From Bacillus massilinigeriensis (GTDB lineage Bacteria; Bacillota; Bacilli; Bacillales; Cytobacillaceae), in NCBI RefSeq assembly GCF_900111815.1, contig NZ_LT630016.1:1-53788 (forward strand): a stretch of DNA of 53,788 nucleotides, in the 5' to 3' direction. Positions 1 through 8,998 of the stretch are shown in pieces. The position numbers were made by a program, and so were the translations under genes. Position 1 is the first letter of the stretch; each line of letters starts with the position of its first letter. The notes under the pieces were generated by a model, which was not told the DNA's origin, ran no database searches, and saw nothing but the letters and a program-made list of their open reading frames with translations.

Positions 1-1770
1 TGCTGGGCTCGCTTGGCCACTTTCGGCTTTGCTTTCTTCGTTGTCCGGATTACTTTGGCGGCTGAGCGGCTTTCTTTTCTCGGACTGCTCTTAATGGATC
101 TTGCCGGCACTGTTTTCGGCCTCTTGTATACCTTTGCGGCTACACGCTTGGCTGTTGAACGGTATGTCTTTTTAGAGACTATCTTGACCGTCCTGTATGC
201 CTTGACTGCCTTTGAAGTTCCTTTGTAGGCTGCCTTAGCTAGCTTGGAAACTACCCCTCCTCCAGGAATGAAGTTCGAGGCGATGAAGACAGTTGCACCC
301 GCTTTTTGGTACCACTTCGTCTTCTTGCTCCTAATCGTTCGGATATCATCTCCGATGGCATAATTATAGGCTGCCTTTGATGCTTTTTTAATCCCTTTTT
401 TGAGCTTCTTTAGCCACTTCGGCGCTAAGCCATCCGGGTCGATGTTATTAACAGGATCAGCTTCGGCATACAGGTAGCGGTTGAAGGAAATAGGGTTGTC
501 ATCCTCCCCTTCATACTCATCCGCCACAATAAAGCGGCCTACTTTGGAATCATAGTCCCTCCATCCCATGAAATAAAGCTCTGTATCATTATCATACTGC
601 ACTCCATACTTTCCAACATAGCGGAACGGATTGGCTGATGCCACTTCAACGCCAAGCGGAGTCGGCGCATCTATCTTTAACAGATTCCCCCACTCATCGT
701 AGGTATAGCGAGCAATCGTTTCCTGCAGCTCGTTAGTGATGGCAACAATATCTCCGCGCTGGTTATAAACATAGTCATACGCTTTGCCTTTGTACTTAAA
801 ATTCAATAACTGCCCGTTTGCATCACGATAAAAGTTGGACAGCTGCTGCACATTGTCGATGCCATTTTTCTCCGAAACCCCTGACAGGTCGCCATTGGCA
901 TCATAATAATAAAATTCAGTCCTCTCACCTTGAGAAGTCGTAACTTTTTTCGAGGATCTATTGTCTTCGCTATCATAGGTGAATTCGATTTTTTCGGTCA
1001 CAGTACCGTTTTTCTTTGTCGTAATTCCAAGGAGCATGTTGATGGCTCCATACCTATATTCCTTTACCGTCTCCTCCGAAGCAGTTTTAGCGGAATCATA
1101 CGTATCCGCAGCCTTACTAATCGATTCCTTAAGAAGCGATCCGTCTGGGCTGAAAGAATATGTTACTTTCTTATACTTCTGGGTTGCTTGGTCGAATTGA
1201 ATCGACGATGTAATCCGGTTTCCTTGGCCATACTGATTATCTGTTAGGATTTTCCCGGATTGATCCGTACTCTTCAAAAGGTTCCCAAAGTTATCGTAAG
1301 AATAGTTTAGGATTTCCGACCCTTTCGTTACACTCTTCAAAAATCCCTCTTGAGTATACGAGTAAGCCTTTTTCCCATCTAAAGGATTGGTAGCTGTCTC
1401 GATTTGCTCCTCAGCATTATAAGTATACGATTCTGAATAAACTTCAGTTGTACTGTCCTTCTTAAGAGTTTGAATTTTTGTCAGTTTATCATTAAGTCCA
1501 TAATCGTGATCTACTGTTAATCTAGGTCCTCTAATTTTGTCTATTAACTCTGATGCTGTGTACGTAAATTGGAACTGTTCCATCCCTGGAGTCAACACTT
1601 TTTCAGCCAGGTCATTCTCATTGCCAATTGGTTTTCTGAATCGTAAGTGTTAATCATAGTTAGTACGTTACGATTCCCAGTATTGTCCGTTTCCGTTATC
1701 TGTCGGTTCCACTCATCATAGGTTGCAAATGTTTCACCCTTTGCGACAGAAGTACCCTTTTTATAAATTT
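1..1770 (-). pseudogene. RHS/YD-repeat toxin gene, 3' fragment, frameshifted
   Basis: Minus-strand reading gives a run of YD repeats (YDSEDNR, YYYDANGDL, YTYDEWGNL) and then the RHS core signature with VGRFIVADEYEG, NRYLYAEADPVN and DPDG at roughly 430-550. A Lys/Arg-rich linker continues off the left edge, so any C-terminal toxin domain is outside the window. The fragment is broken. At about 1621-1640 the frame shifts by one base: upstream YDSENQL continues only to a stop, while NENDLAEKVLTP resumes in another frame. A TAA at about 1770 closes the upstream frame with no start codon or ribosome binding site. RHS proteins are large surface or secreted polymorphic toxins, so most of the 5' end is missing. 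A sequencing error could explain the single-base shift but not the lost N-terminus. Confidence 0.8.
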
Positions 1771-1851
1771 AAACGATTGTTTGCACGCCAAATAAAACTC
1801 TCTTAAAAAGTTTATTTAAGCAGCATTTTTAGAATATGTGAGTTATATCTC

Positions 1852-2052
1852 TCAATCACCAGAAATCTCATGGATGTATGGCAGAGAAAAGAGTCCCTCT
1901 ACAAATTTCTCCCATCTAACTGGATCAACTTCATTCACCCATAACTCGCCAAAATACCCCATTCGTTCAAAGATAGTACGATTGTTAAAGTCTTCGATTT
2001 CATCAGGTATTATATAAGGTTTGGATGAAGCTAAAAATATAATTTCAGACAT
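1852..2052 (-). CDS. small hypothetical protein, possibly a truncated immunity-type gene
   Basis: A 66-residue ORF starting MSEIIFLASSKPY. The start is set by AGGAGG six bases upstream of the ATG; a TTG two codons earlier lies against the ribosome binding site and is less likely. The sequence is acidic, with no signal peptide or membrane segment, and ends in LPYIHEISGD. It lies between the RHS fragment and ywiB, where an orphan immunity gene or its remnant would be expected, but I do not recognise the family. The good ribosome binding site suggests the 5' end is intact; the short length may mean the 3' part was lost when the RHS locus was rearranged. Confidence 0.45.
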   Translation of the reverse strand: MSEIIFLASSKPYIIPDEIEDFNNRTIFERMGYFGELWVNEVDPVRWEKFVEGLFSLPYIHEISGD

Positions 2053-2176
2053 ATGCAACCTCCTATTCCATTACAATAAATTAAATTTCGGCATACGGAC
2101 ATGGTTCCATTTAGGCTGACAGGTTCTTTCATGATGATATTCCTCCGTTTAAAGAGAATGGATCGTTGCACATATA

Positions 2177-2206
2177 GCAAAAGGAGCAACCATGTGGCTG
2201 CTCCTT
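2177..2206 (-). terminator. terminator of ywiB
   Basis: AAGGAGCAACCA pairs with TGGCTGCTCCTT across a 2-base centre (one A/C mismatch), 25 bases after the ywiB stop. The T-run on the minus strand is short (TTTT). Confidence 0.6.
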
Positions 2207-2230
2207 CTTCAAGATAAATCATGTTATCCC

Positions 2231-2644
2231 TCACTTATAATCAATCCGCAAATGGTATGTTCCCGCATGGTCGCCGCCGAGGCTTAAGTCGTAGACCGCC
2301 TCGATGACGCCTCTATTGGCGGTATTGTCGGCTATTTGCGTGAGACGCTTTGTGGCTGCGGTTGTCTGCAAGAGTCCATATGGAGATTGATAAGTACCGG
2401 GAGTTTCTTTTTCCGCAAGGAGATGAAGCCTCATTTTGACTGCGCCTGACCGAAGAATGAGCACGTCTTCCTTCTTCATTTTCACAGTCGTGTTGACGAT
2501 GCCTTCCTCCAGCTTTTCTTCATATTGAAGATAGACGCTATCCCCTTTTCGAAACATTTTTCCGGCAGCAGAGAGCTCCAGTCTATCTCGCTCTTCCCCG
2601 CGCTCGATTACTGTCACCACTTTCACTTTTACAGGCATATGCAT
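2231..2644 (-). CDS. ywiB: YwiB family protein (DUF1934)
   Basis: A 137-residue protein beginning MHMPVKVKVVTVIERG, of the usual length for the YwiB/DUF1934 family of Firmicutes. It is a small beta-rich calycin-like protein of unknown biochemical role. The start is supported by GGAAGGAG eight bases upstream of the first ATG. In B. subtilis ywiB precedes argS; here argS is absent and the RHS fragment follows, so synteny breaks at this gene. The speB terminator hairpin sits directly in front of the ribosome binding site with no room for a promoter between them. Transcription must therefore come from terminator read-through or from a promoter inside speB. Confidence 0.8.
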   Translation of the reverse strand: MHMPVKVKVVTVIERGEERDRLELSAAGKMFRKGDSVYLQYEEKLEEGIVNTTVKMKKEDVLILRSGAVKMRLHLLAEKETPGTYQSPYGLLQTTAATKRLTQIADNTANRGVIEAVYDLSLGGDHAGTYHLRIDYK

Positions 2645-2663
2645 GTTCTAATCTCCTTCCATG

Positions 2664-2693
2664 AAAAAAACCGGCCCATGGACACTGGGCCGG
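2664..2693 (-). terminator. terminator of speB
   Basis: CCGGCCCA pairs with TGGGCCGG around a 7-base loop, followed on the minus strand by seven T. It lies 10 bases after the speB stop and only about 7 bases before the ywiB ribosome binding site. Confidence 0.85.
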
Positions 2694-2703
2694 AGGATGA
2701 TTA

Positions 2704-3576
2704 CTATTTTACAAAACCTAGAAGCATTTCGCGAATCAGCTTGCTTGCCGTGTTGGCAGTCTGCTCAGAAACATCGTAGATTGGCGCGACTTCAACGAGG
2801 TCTGCACCGACGACGTTCACCTCGGAACGGGCAATCTCATGGATGGAAGCGAGCAGCTCTTTTGAAGTAATTCCTCCTGCGTCCACTGTGCCAGTTCCAG
2901 GTGCATGCGCAGGGTCAAGGACGTCAATATCGATCGTCACGTATACTGGACGCCCTGCTAGTGTCGGCAAGATTTCTTTGAGCGGCTCTAGCACTTCAAA
3001 CTTAGAAATGTGCATGCCTTCGCGCTTTGCCCATTCGAATTCTTCTTTCATTCCGGAACGAATGCCAAAAGAATAAACATTCTTCGGTCCAATATGTTCC
3101 GCAATTTTGCGGATTGGCGTGGAGTGCGACAACGGCTCTCCTTCGTAATGCTCGCGCAGATCCGTATGCGCATCCATATGGATGATCGCAAGGTCCTTGT
3201 ATTTTTCTGAAAATGCCTTCATGACGGGCCAGGAAACAAGATGCTCTCCACCCATGCCAAGCGGGAATTTGTCTGCAGCCAGCAGTTTTTCGACAAATTC
3301 CGTGATCATATCGAGGCTGCGCTGAGGGTTTCCGAACGGAAGCGGAATGTCTCCAGCGTCAAAATACTGGATTTCTTCCAGCTCGCGGTCAAGATACGGG
3401 CTGTACTCCTCGAGTCCAATTGAAACTTCGCGAATCCTTGTTGGGCCGAAGCGGGAACCAGGACGATAGCTAACAGTCCAGTCCATCGGCATCCCATAAA
3501 GGACCGCTTTTGATTCCATAAAATTAGAATGGCTGCCAATAAACACATTGCCAGAGTATGCTTCATCAAATCTCAT
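2704..3576 (-). CDS. speB: agmatinase
   Basis: A 290-residue ureohydrolase, full length for the family. It hydrolyses agmatine to putrescine and urea in the cytoplasm using a two-manganese centre. The metal-binding signatures are visible: GGEH at 109-112, DAHTD at 135-139 and DIDVLDP at 216-222, followed by AHAPGTGT. It lies directly downstream of speE on the same strand (29 bp gap), the usual Bacillus speE-speB pair: SpeB makes the putrescine that SpeE converts to spermidine. A strong terminator follows. The N-terminus MRFDEAYSG matches the start expected for Bacillus SpeB. Confidence 0.95.
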   Translation of the reverse strand: MRFDEAYSGNVFIGSHSNFMESKAVLYGMPMDWTVSYRPGSRFGPTRIREVSIGLEEYSPYLDRELEEIQYFDAGDIPLPFGNPQRSLDMITEFVEKLLAADKFPLGMGGEHLVSWPVMKAFSEKYKDLAIIHMDAHTDLREHYEGEPLSHSTPIRKIAEHIGPKNVYSFGIRSGMKEEFEWAKREGMHISKFEVLEPLKEILPTLAGRPVYVTIDIDVLDPAHAPGTGTVDAGGITSKELLASIHEIARSEVNVVGADLVEVAPIYDVSEQTANTASKLIREMLLGFVK

Positions 3577-3605
3577 TTATTAAACCTTCTTTCCGAACGG
3601 CATTT

Positions 3606-4433
3606 TTACTTTACAAGGTCGCCTACAAATTTCGGCAGTACGAATGCTGCTTTGTGAAGTTCTTTTGTATAATATTTTGTTTCGATTTCGTGGAAACGAT
3701 CTTCGCTTACTTCAAGCGGATCGTATTTTTTCGAACCGATTGTGAACGCCCACAGACCGCTTGGGTATGTCGGGATGTTTGCCACATATAGTCGAGTAAT
3801 CGCGAAGATTTCCTTAACATCCTTTTGAACGTTGCGGATAAGATCTGCCTTGAACCAAGGATTGTCCGATTGCGCGACAAAAATGCCGTCTTCCTTCAAC
3901 GCTTTTGAAATACCGGCATAGAAGCCCTTTGTGAATAGGTTCACCGCAGGACCAACAGGCTCTGTAGAGTCCACCATGATTACATCGTACTCGTTTTCGC
4001 TCTCAGCAATATGCATGAAACCATCGCCAACTTGTACGTCGACACGAGGGTCGTCAAGCTTGCCGGCAATTTCAGGCAAGAACTTTTTGGAGTACTCAAT
4101 GACCTTGCCATCGATATCGACAAGCGTCGCCTTTTTGATGCTTGGGTGCTTCAGCACTTCACGGATAACACCGCCGTCGCCGCCGCCAACAACAAGCACG
4201 TTCTCAGGGTTCGGATGCGTGAACAATGGCACGTGCGCCACCATTTCATGGTATACAAACTCATCTTTAACCGAAGTCATGACCATGCCATCAAGCAAAA
4301 GCATATTGCCCCACTCTTCTGTCTCCACCATATCAAGCTTTTGGAATTCCGTTTGCTCTGTATGTAACGTCTTGTTGACCTTCATTGTAATGCCAAAATT
4401 CTCAGTTTGCTTCTCTGTAAACCACATACCCAT
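3606..4433 (-). CDS. speE: spermidine synthase
   Basis: A 275-residue polyamine aminopropyltransferase, very close to the family's usual 276. It transfers an aminopropyl group from decarboxylated S-adenosylmethionine to putrescine. The decarboxy-SAM site is visible as [17 protein letters not shown], followed by the acidic [20 protein letters not shown] carries the catalytic Asp region. I chose the MGMWFTEKQ start because AAAGGATG lies just upstream; an ATG 20 codons earlier has no ribosome binding site and adds a non-homologous extension. It is transcribed away from the tandem repeat at 4.5-5.0 kb, so its promoter must lie within or next to that repeat. Confidence 0.95.
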   Translation of the reverse strand: MGMWFTEKQTENFGITMKVNKTLHTEQTEFQKLDMVETEEWGNMLLLDGMVMTSVKDEFVYHEMVAHVPLFTHPNPENVLVVGGGDGGVIREVLKHPSIKKATLVDIDGKVIEYSKKFLPEIAGKLDDPRVDVQVGDGFMHIAESENEYDVIMVDSTEPVGPAVNLFTKGFYAGISKALKEDGIFVAQSDNPWFKADLIRNVQKDVKEIFAITRLYVANIPTYPSGLWAFTIGSKKYDPLEVSEDRFHEIETKYYTKELHKAAFVLPKFVGDLVK

Positions 4434-4510
4434 TGTTGATCCATCCTTTCGGCAAAAAAAATTTTCACATGGAAGGGTAGAAAGCAAATTCAAAGCAGGC
4501 TTGCTGCGAC

Positions 4511-4983
4511 GCCAAACAGGCGCCTTCGCTTTTCTATTGTCTAGCTGCGTCGCCTAGCGTCTAGCGGCCTTCGCTCTCCTCCATTCGATAAGTCAACATC
4601 GGCTCGCTTCGCTCACCGTGTTTCCTTTATCTTTGTCGAAGAACTCCAGCCCGTACGATGCCAAACAGGCGCCTTCGCTTTTCTATTGTCTAGCTGCGTC
4701 GCCTAGCGTCTAGCGGCCTTCGCTCTCCTCCATTCGATAAGTCAACATCGGCTCGCTTCGCTCACCGTGTTTCCTTTATCTTTGTCGAAGAACTCCAGCC
4801 CGTACGACGCCAAACAGGCGCCTTCGCTTTTCCATTGTCTAGCTGCGTCGCCTAGCGTCTAGCGGCCTTCGCTCTCCTCCATTCGATAAGTCAACATCGG
4901 CTCGCTTCGCTCACCGTGTTTCCTTTATCTTTGTCGAAGAACTCCAGCCCGTACGACGCCAAACAGGCGCCTTCGCTTTTCTA
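4511..4983. repeat. 149-bp tandem repeat, three full units plus a partial
   Basis: Units start with GCCAAACAGGCGCC at 4511, 4660 and 4809; a fourth, truncated unit starts at 4958 and stops after about 26 bases. The period is exactly 149 bp and the units are nearly identical. Each contains an imperfect hairpin running from GATAAGTCAACATCGG to CACCGTGTTTCCTTTATC around GCTTCGC. Variants of this sequence (CTAGCTGCG..GCCTAGC, GGCTCGCTTCGCTCACCGTG) are familiar to me as a dispersed intergenic repeat in many Bacillaceae genomes. It occupies the divergent speE/pbpG intergenic region. I see no gene in it. Confidence 0.9.
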
Positions 4984-5106
4984 TAGTTCCCTAACACGAT
5001 AATTACAAACATCAGAAAAAGTATAGTGGAATTTTGCAAAATTGCAAGCGGATTTTTTTCACGGAGTATATTTGCAGTGGTCATTATAGGAAAATGGCCC
5101 TTCAAT

Positions 5107-5136
5107 GTATAAAACTGTCCGGTTTTTTCCATTCTA
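5107..5136 (+). promoter_or_regulatory. sigma-G-type promoter for pbpG
   Basis: GTATA at 5107-5111 and CATTCTA at 5130-5136 with exactly 18 bp between them. Both boxes match the forespore sigma-G consensus (GHATR, CATWMTA). The predicted start lies about 25 bases upstream of the pbpG start codon. B. subtilis pbpG is a forespore gene, which agrees. Confidence 0.65.
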
Positions 5137-5169
5137 AGAACAATGAGATTCAAGGGAGGGGGAAGGTGT

Positions 5170-7248
5170 ATGGAAATCATCACGAATCAGCGTTTCAAGC
5201 GGACGAAAAAGTACTTACGGGCCATCCTGTTCATCGCGGGCGGCGCCGTCGCTTTAGCGGCACTGCTTTATTTTTCCATGATTGGTTACGCGAAGCTTCT
5301 TGGGCCGCCCCAGCTCGCCGTCACGCAGTCGACGTTGTATCTTGCTGATAATGGCACGGTCATCGGCGAGAGCAACAACGGGCAAAAGCGCTACTGGGTG
5401 CCGCTGAAAGACATTTCTCCCGCTCTAATAGAAGCAGCTATTGCCATCGAAGATAAAAAGTTTTATAGCCACAATGGCTTGGATTATAAGCGGATTGCAG
5501 GAGCAGCGTTAGCTGATCTCAGGGCGATGGCCAAGGTCCAAGGAGCGAGCACGATTACGCAGCAGTATGCGCGCAATCTTTACCTAGGACATGATAAAAC
5601 GTGGAAGCGGAAGCTGTCAGAAGCATTTTACACGCTGAGACTTGAAAGCAACTATAGCAAAAACGAAATTCTCGAAGGTTATCTTAATACGATTTATTAC
5701 GGCAACGGAGCATATGGCGTTCAAGCCGCAAGCCGTTACTATTTCGGCAAGGACGCGAAAGATCTCAATCTTGCAGAGTCCGCCATGCTTGCCGGCATCC
5801 CAAAAGGTCCTGGCTTGTATTCCCCGCTCGTCTCAAAAGAAAGAGCGGAAGCACGCCAGGCAACCGTTCTTAAAGCAATGGAAAACAACGGATATATCAG
5901 CGCGACTGAGCGAAAAAAAGCGGAAGCGAAGACGTTGAAATTTTTAGGGAAAGAAGAGAATCCCCACCTTGGCATCGCCCCGTACTTCCAGGATGCAGTC
6001 AAGAACGCCCTGAAAAACAGGATGAAATTCGATGAGCGGGCATTAGCACTTGGAGGGCTGAAGATTTACACGACCCTAAATTTGAAGCAGCAAAAGATTG
6101 CCGAAGAAGTGATAAATCAAGGCATCTCAAAAGACTCTGACATCCAGGCTGGCTTTATTGCAATGGACCCGAAGACCGGACATGTAAAGGCAATGATCGG
6201 CGGTCGGGATTACAAAGCAAGCCCATTCAATCGTTCGGTACAAGCGGTCCGCCAGCCTGGTTCGACACTGAAGCCAATCCTGTACTATGCAGCACTTAAA
6301 CAGGGATTTACCCCTGTGACCATGATGAAAAGCGAGCTGACCACCTTCCGTTTCGAAGATGGCAGACAGCCTTATACACCGCATAACTTCAACAATAAAT
6401 ATGCGGACAAGGAAATCACCATGGCCCAGGCGCTTGCGCTTTCCGATAATATTTACGCCGTGAAGACGCACCTTTTTCTCGGTGAAAAAGAGCTTATAGA
6501 GACCGCTAAGGAATTCGGCCTGACAACACCGATGGAAAAAGTCCCGTCACTAGCACTCGGTACTTCGGGCGTGAAAGTAATCGAGATGGCCGGCGCCTAT
6601 AGCATGCTGGCAAACGGCGGCAGGAAAGTCGAGCCTGTCCTGATCGAAAGGATCGAGAACCATAACGGCGAAGTGATTTATGACCATAACGAAGAAGCGA
6701 AAACAGCCTTAAACCCTGAGCTCACCTCTGTCATGACGCATATGATGACAGGCATGTTCGACCGCAAGCTCGACGGCTATACATCTGTGACAGGGCGTTC
6801 GATGGCAAAAATCAAATCAAGGCCATATGCTGGAAAATCAGGCACAACGGGTACGGACAGCTGGATGATCGGCTATACTCCGCAGCTTGTTACTGCCGTC
6901 TGGACAGGCTATGACAAAGGGAAGCCGCTTGAACTTAGCACCGAGCAAGTGTACAGCAAGAATATTTGGTTCCAGTTCATGGAAAGGGCGCTAGACGGCA
7001 AGTCGGCTGAGAAATTTAAGCGTGAAAAAGGGACGGTCGGGGTAAAAGTCGATCCAGAAACAGGGAAATTAGCAGGTCCAGGCTGCCCTGTGTCCCGGAT
7101 GACGTACTTTGTCGAAGGGACCGAGCCAACAGAGCAATGCACGGCGCATTTGGAAAAAGAACATCGCGGCAAAAAGGAAGAAAAACATCGCCCGAAAAAG
7201 AAAGAAGAAAAAGACTTCCCTTGGTATAAGAAATGGCTCCATCATTAA
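5170..7248 (+). CDS. pbpG: class A penicillin-binding protein (PBP 2d type), forespore
   Basis: A 692-residue bifunctional peptidoglycan synthase. A short cytoplasmic tail and one membrane helix (about 17-38) precede the GT51 glycosyltransferase domain, with catalytic Glu94 in EDKKFYSH and the GASTITQQ motif at 125-132. The transpeptidase domain follows, with active Ser365 in STLK, SDN at 425-427 and KSGT at 556-559. The end is a Lys/Glu-rich tail. The start at 5170 is set by GGGGAAGGTG just upstream; the earlier in-frame ATG overlaps the ribosome binding site region. In B. subtilis this enzyme acts with PBP 2c in the forespore to build germ-cell wall, and the sigma-G-type promoter here fits that role. 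Confidence 0.93.
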   Translation: MEIITNQRFKRTKKYLRAILFIAGGAVALAALLYFSMIGYAKLLGPPQLAVTQSTLYLADNGTVIGESNNGQKRYWVPLKDISPALIEAAIAIEDKKFYSHNGLDYKRIAGAALADLRAMAKVQGASTITQQYARNLYLGHDKTWKRKLSEAFYTLRLESNYSKNEILEGYLNTIYYGNGAYGVQAASRYYFGKDAKDLNLAESAMLAGIPKGPGLYSPLVSKERAEARQATVLKAMENNGYISATERKKAEAKTLKFLGKEENPHLGIAPYFQDAVKNALKNRMKFDERALALGGLKIYTTLNLKQQKIAEEVINQGISKDSDIQAGFIAMDPKTGHVKAMIGGRDYKASPFNRSVQAVRQPGSTLKPILYYAALKQGFTPVTMMKSELTTFRFEDGRQPYTPHNFNNKYADKEITMAQALALSDNIYAVKTHLFLGEKELIETAKEFGLTTPMEKVPSLALGTSGVKVIEMAGAYSMLANGGRKVEPVLIERIENHNGEVIYDHNEEAKTALNPELTSVMTHMMTGMFDRKLDGYTSVTGRSMAKIKSRPYAGKSGTTGTDSWMIGYTPQLVTAVWTGYDKGKPLELSTEQVYSKNIWFQFMERALDGKSAEKFKREKGTVGVKVDPETGKLAGPGCPVSRMTYFVEGTEPTEQCTAHLEKEHRGKKEEKHRPKKKEEKDFPWYKKWLHH

Positions 7249-7254
7249 ATATAC

Positions 7255-7290
7255 GGAAAAACCCCCAAGATTTCTCTCAGGGGTTTTTCC
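7255..7290 (+). terminator. terminator of pbpG
   Basis: GGAAAAACCCC pairs with GGGGTTTTTCC. The stem carries A and T tracts on both sides, so it can stop transcription in either direction. Confidence 0.85.
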
Positions 7291-7393
7291 TGTCCTAGTA
7301 TAAACATGCGTTCACACTGTTACCTAGTTTACTTTTTTTCAAACTATTGGGCAAGTCGAAACACACTTTTTTCACAAAATTGTACTATTTTCT

Positions 7394-7906
7394 CTATTGC
7401 AATTCCAAATCTTTTTTTAATTGCTCAGATGTACGCTCCCACATTCCTGCGTCGTGCTTCTTTAAATAATCTGCGAGAATGCCCTTCGATTTATCATCCA
7501 TATGGCTGACAATGATATGGCGTTTAATTGATTTGTCCATCCGGTTCACATGCTCGGGAAGCGATTTATAGCCCCGCCTTATTTCCCTGTTGACCGTCAT
7601 TTCACAAGCTGCCACACCGGCATAATACGGGCCTTCTTCATTCCGGTCGATAGTTACCCATACGAGCCAATAAAGCTTCGCATCAGGCACTTCATCACGA
7701 TTCGGCAGAAACTTAATCCCCTTCTCCACGGCGCTTCTCGCATGCATTGCACCAATGTCGACCTCCGCTTCCCCCGCTTCTACGTCAATGATGACAGGCG
7801 AGACGTTATCAAGGGTGAGCACACCTTTTCCAAATCCACGGTGCTTATCCATAGGGTCATTTTTAATAATATTGAAGCCAATGCTTTTTTTCTTTTTTTC
7901 TTCCAA
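7394..7906 (-). CDS. ywhD: YwhD family protein
   Basis: A 170-residue soluble protein matching the YwhD family of Bacillus (usual length about 170). Recognisable stretches are IGFNIIKNDPMDKHRGFG, DIGAMHARSAVEKGIKFLPNR and RRGYKSLPEHVNRMDKSIKR. No biochemical function is established. Translation starts at TTG, with GGGAGG eight bases upstream. It lies 17 bp behind ywhC on the same strand, so the two are probably co-transcribed and translationally close; this pairing is conserved in B. subtilis. Confidence 0.85.
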   Translation of the reverse strand: MEEKKKKSIGFNIIKNDPMDKHRGFGKGVLTLDNVSPVIIDVEAGEAEVDIGAMHARSAVEKGIKFLPNRDEVPDAKLYWLVWVTIDRNEEGPYYAGVAACEMTVNREIRRGYKSLPEHVNRMDKSIKRHIIVSHMDDKSKGILADYLKKHDAGMWERTSEQLKKDLELQ

Positions 7907-7923
7907 GAGTCATTCCTCCCTTG

Positions 7924-8553
7924 TTAAAAAGTATTTAAAAAGAAGTTGCTCAGATTATCCAAAATAAACGGCACCACTGTGCTGAAGATAGGCTGGATGA
8001 CATAGCCGTTAAGAGGCGTGATGACGATAATGAGGAAAATCAGCGCACCATAATTCTCCCACTGTGTCATCTTTGCGCGAACGTCTACCGGCATGAGGTC
8101 CTCGATAATCCGGTAGCCGTCAAGCGGCGGCAACGGCAGCAGATTGAACACAAACAGCACCGTATTTAGGCTGATGAATATGTTGATGAACGTTTCGACC
8201 ATGATGCTGTCAGGGCTGAATCCATACCAGAAGATGAAGGCTAAAATCACCAACAACAGGTTGCTTATTGGACCTGCCGCAGAAACGAGTACACCAGCAA
8301 GCCTGGGATTTTTAAAGTGGAACCGATTGACAGGTACCGGACGTGCCCACCCGAAGCCGACAAGAAAGATTAAAATCGTGCCGATCGGGTCAAGATGCTG
8401 AATCGGGTTCAGCGTTAGCCTGCCCTGATTCCGGGCAGTCGGGTCGCCGAACTTCCAAGCGACAAATGCGTGAGCAAATTCGTGGACGGTAAACGCAATA
8501 ATCAGCGTAATCGCCACATAAGGAATTTCCTGCAATGAATACGCGAGGCTCAT
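7924..8553 (-). CDS. ywhC: site-2-protease-type membrane metalloprotease (M50B), YwhC
   Basis: A 209-residue integral membrane protein of the short M50 peptidase group. The zinc-binding motif HEFAH is at 24-28 inside the first helix, followed by the conserved NP..HLDP stretch (about 49-56). The third ligand region is LPPLDGYRII with Asp145. About five to six hydrophobic segments are visible (10-30, 55-70, 88-110, 120-140, 168-200). Family members cleave substrates within the membrane; the substrate of YwhC is unknown. GGAGAA upstream supports the ATG. It forms an operon with ywhD. Confidence 0.88.
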   Translation of the reverse strand: MSLAYSLQEIPYVAITLIIAFTVHEFAHAFVAWKFGDPTARNQGRLTLNPIQHLDPIGTILIFLVGFGWARPVPVNRFHFKNPRLAGVLVSAAGPISNLLLVILAFIFWYGFSPDSIMVETFINIFISLNTVLFVFNLLPLPPLDGYRIIEDLMPVDVRAKMTQWENYGALIFLIIVITPLNGYVIQPIFSTVVPFILDNLSNFFLNTF

Positions 8554-8734
8554 CTTACTTCTCCTTTTTTACAGATGCATTAAGTGCATCTTTTCCATTT
8601 TCCATTGATACAAGTATACAGCATTGTTGCAACAATGTGAAAAAAGGAACTTTTTCCGTTCCCTTGCAGATTCTTTTAAACTATGTGAAACTCAAGAAAG
8701 ATATACCAAAAAAACTTTTTCTGGAGGTACTGCC

Positions 8735-8920
8735 ATGCCATACGTAACAGTGAAAATGCTCGAAGGCCGCAACGAAGATCAAAAGAAAGCACTCGTCGAG
8801 AAAGTGACAAATGCCGTCAGCGAAACAACCGGAGCACCGAAGGAAGCCATCGTTGTTTTCATTGAGGAAATGACCAAAAACCACTACGGTGTCGCTGGCA
8901 AGCGTCTCAGTGACCAATAA
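8735..8920 (+). CDS. ywhB: 4-oxalocrotonate tautomerase family protein
   Basis: A 61-residue protein, the standard size of the family. Pro2 immediately follows the initiator Met (MPYVTVKMLEGR) and becomes the N-terminal catalytic base after Met removal. The C-terminal part (VVFIEEMTKNHYGVAGKRLSD) is typical of the Bacillus YwhB type. The physiological substrate is not known in Bacillus. The start is set by TGGAGG upstream; in-frame codons before it have no ribosome binding site. It is divergent from ywhC and followed by its own terminator. Confidence 0.92.
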   Translation: MPYVTVKMLEGRNEDQKKALVEKVTNAVSETTGAPKEAIVVFIEEMTKNHYGVAGKRLSDQ

Positions 8921-8931
8921 AAAGCAAGACT

Positions 8932-8970
8932 CGCAGCCACTTTTGCGGAGGCTGCGAATTTTTTATTTTT
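8932..8970 (+). terminator. terminator of ywhB
   Basis: CGCAGCC pairs with GGCTGCG across an 11-base loop, followed by a run of T at 8959-8970. Confidence 0.85.
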
Positions 8971-8998
8971 AGGCTGTGCGTCATTTTAGGTGGAGGGC

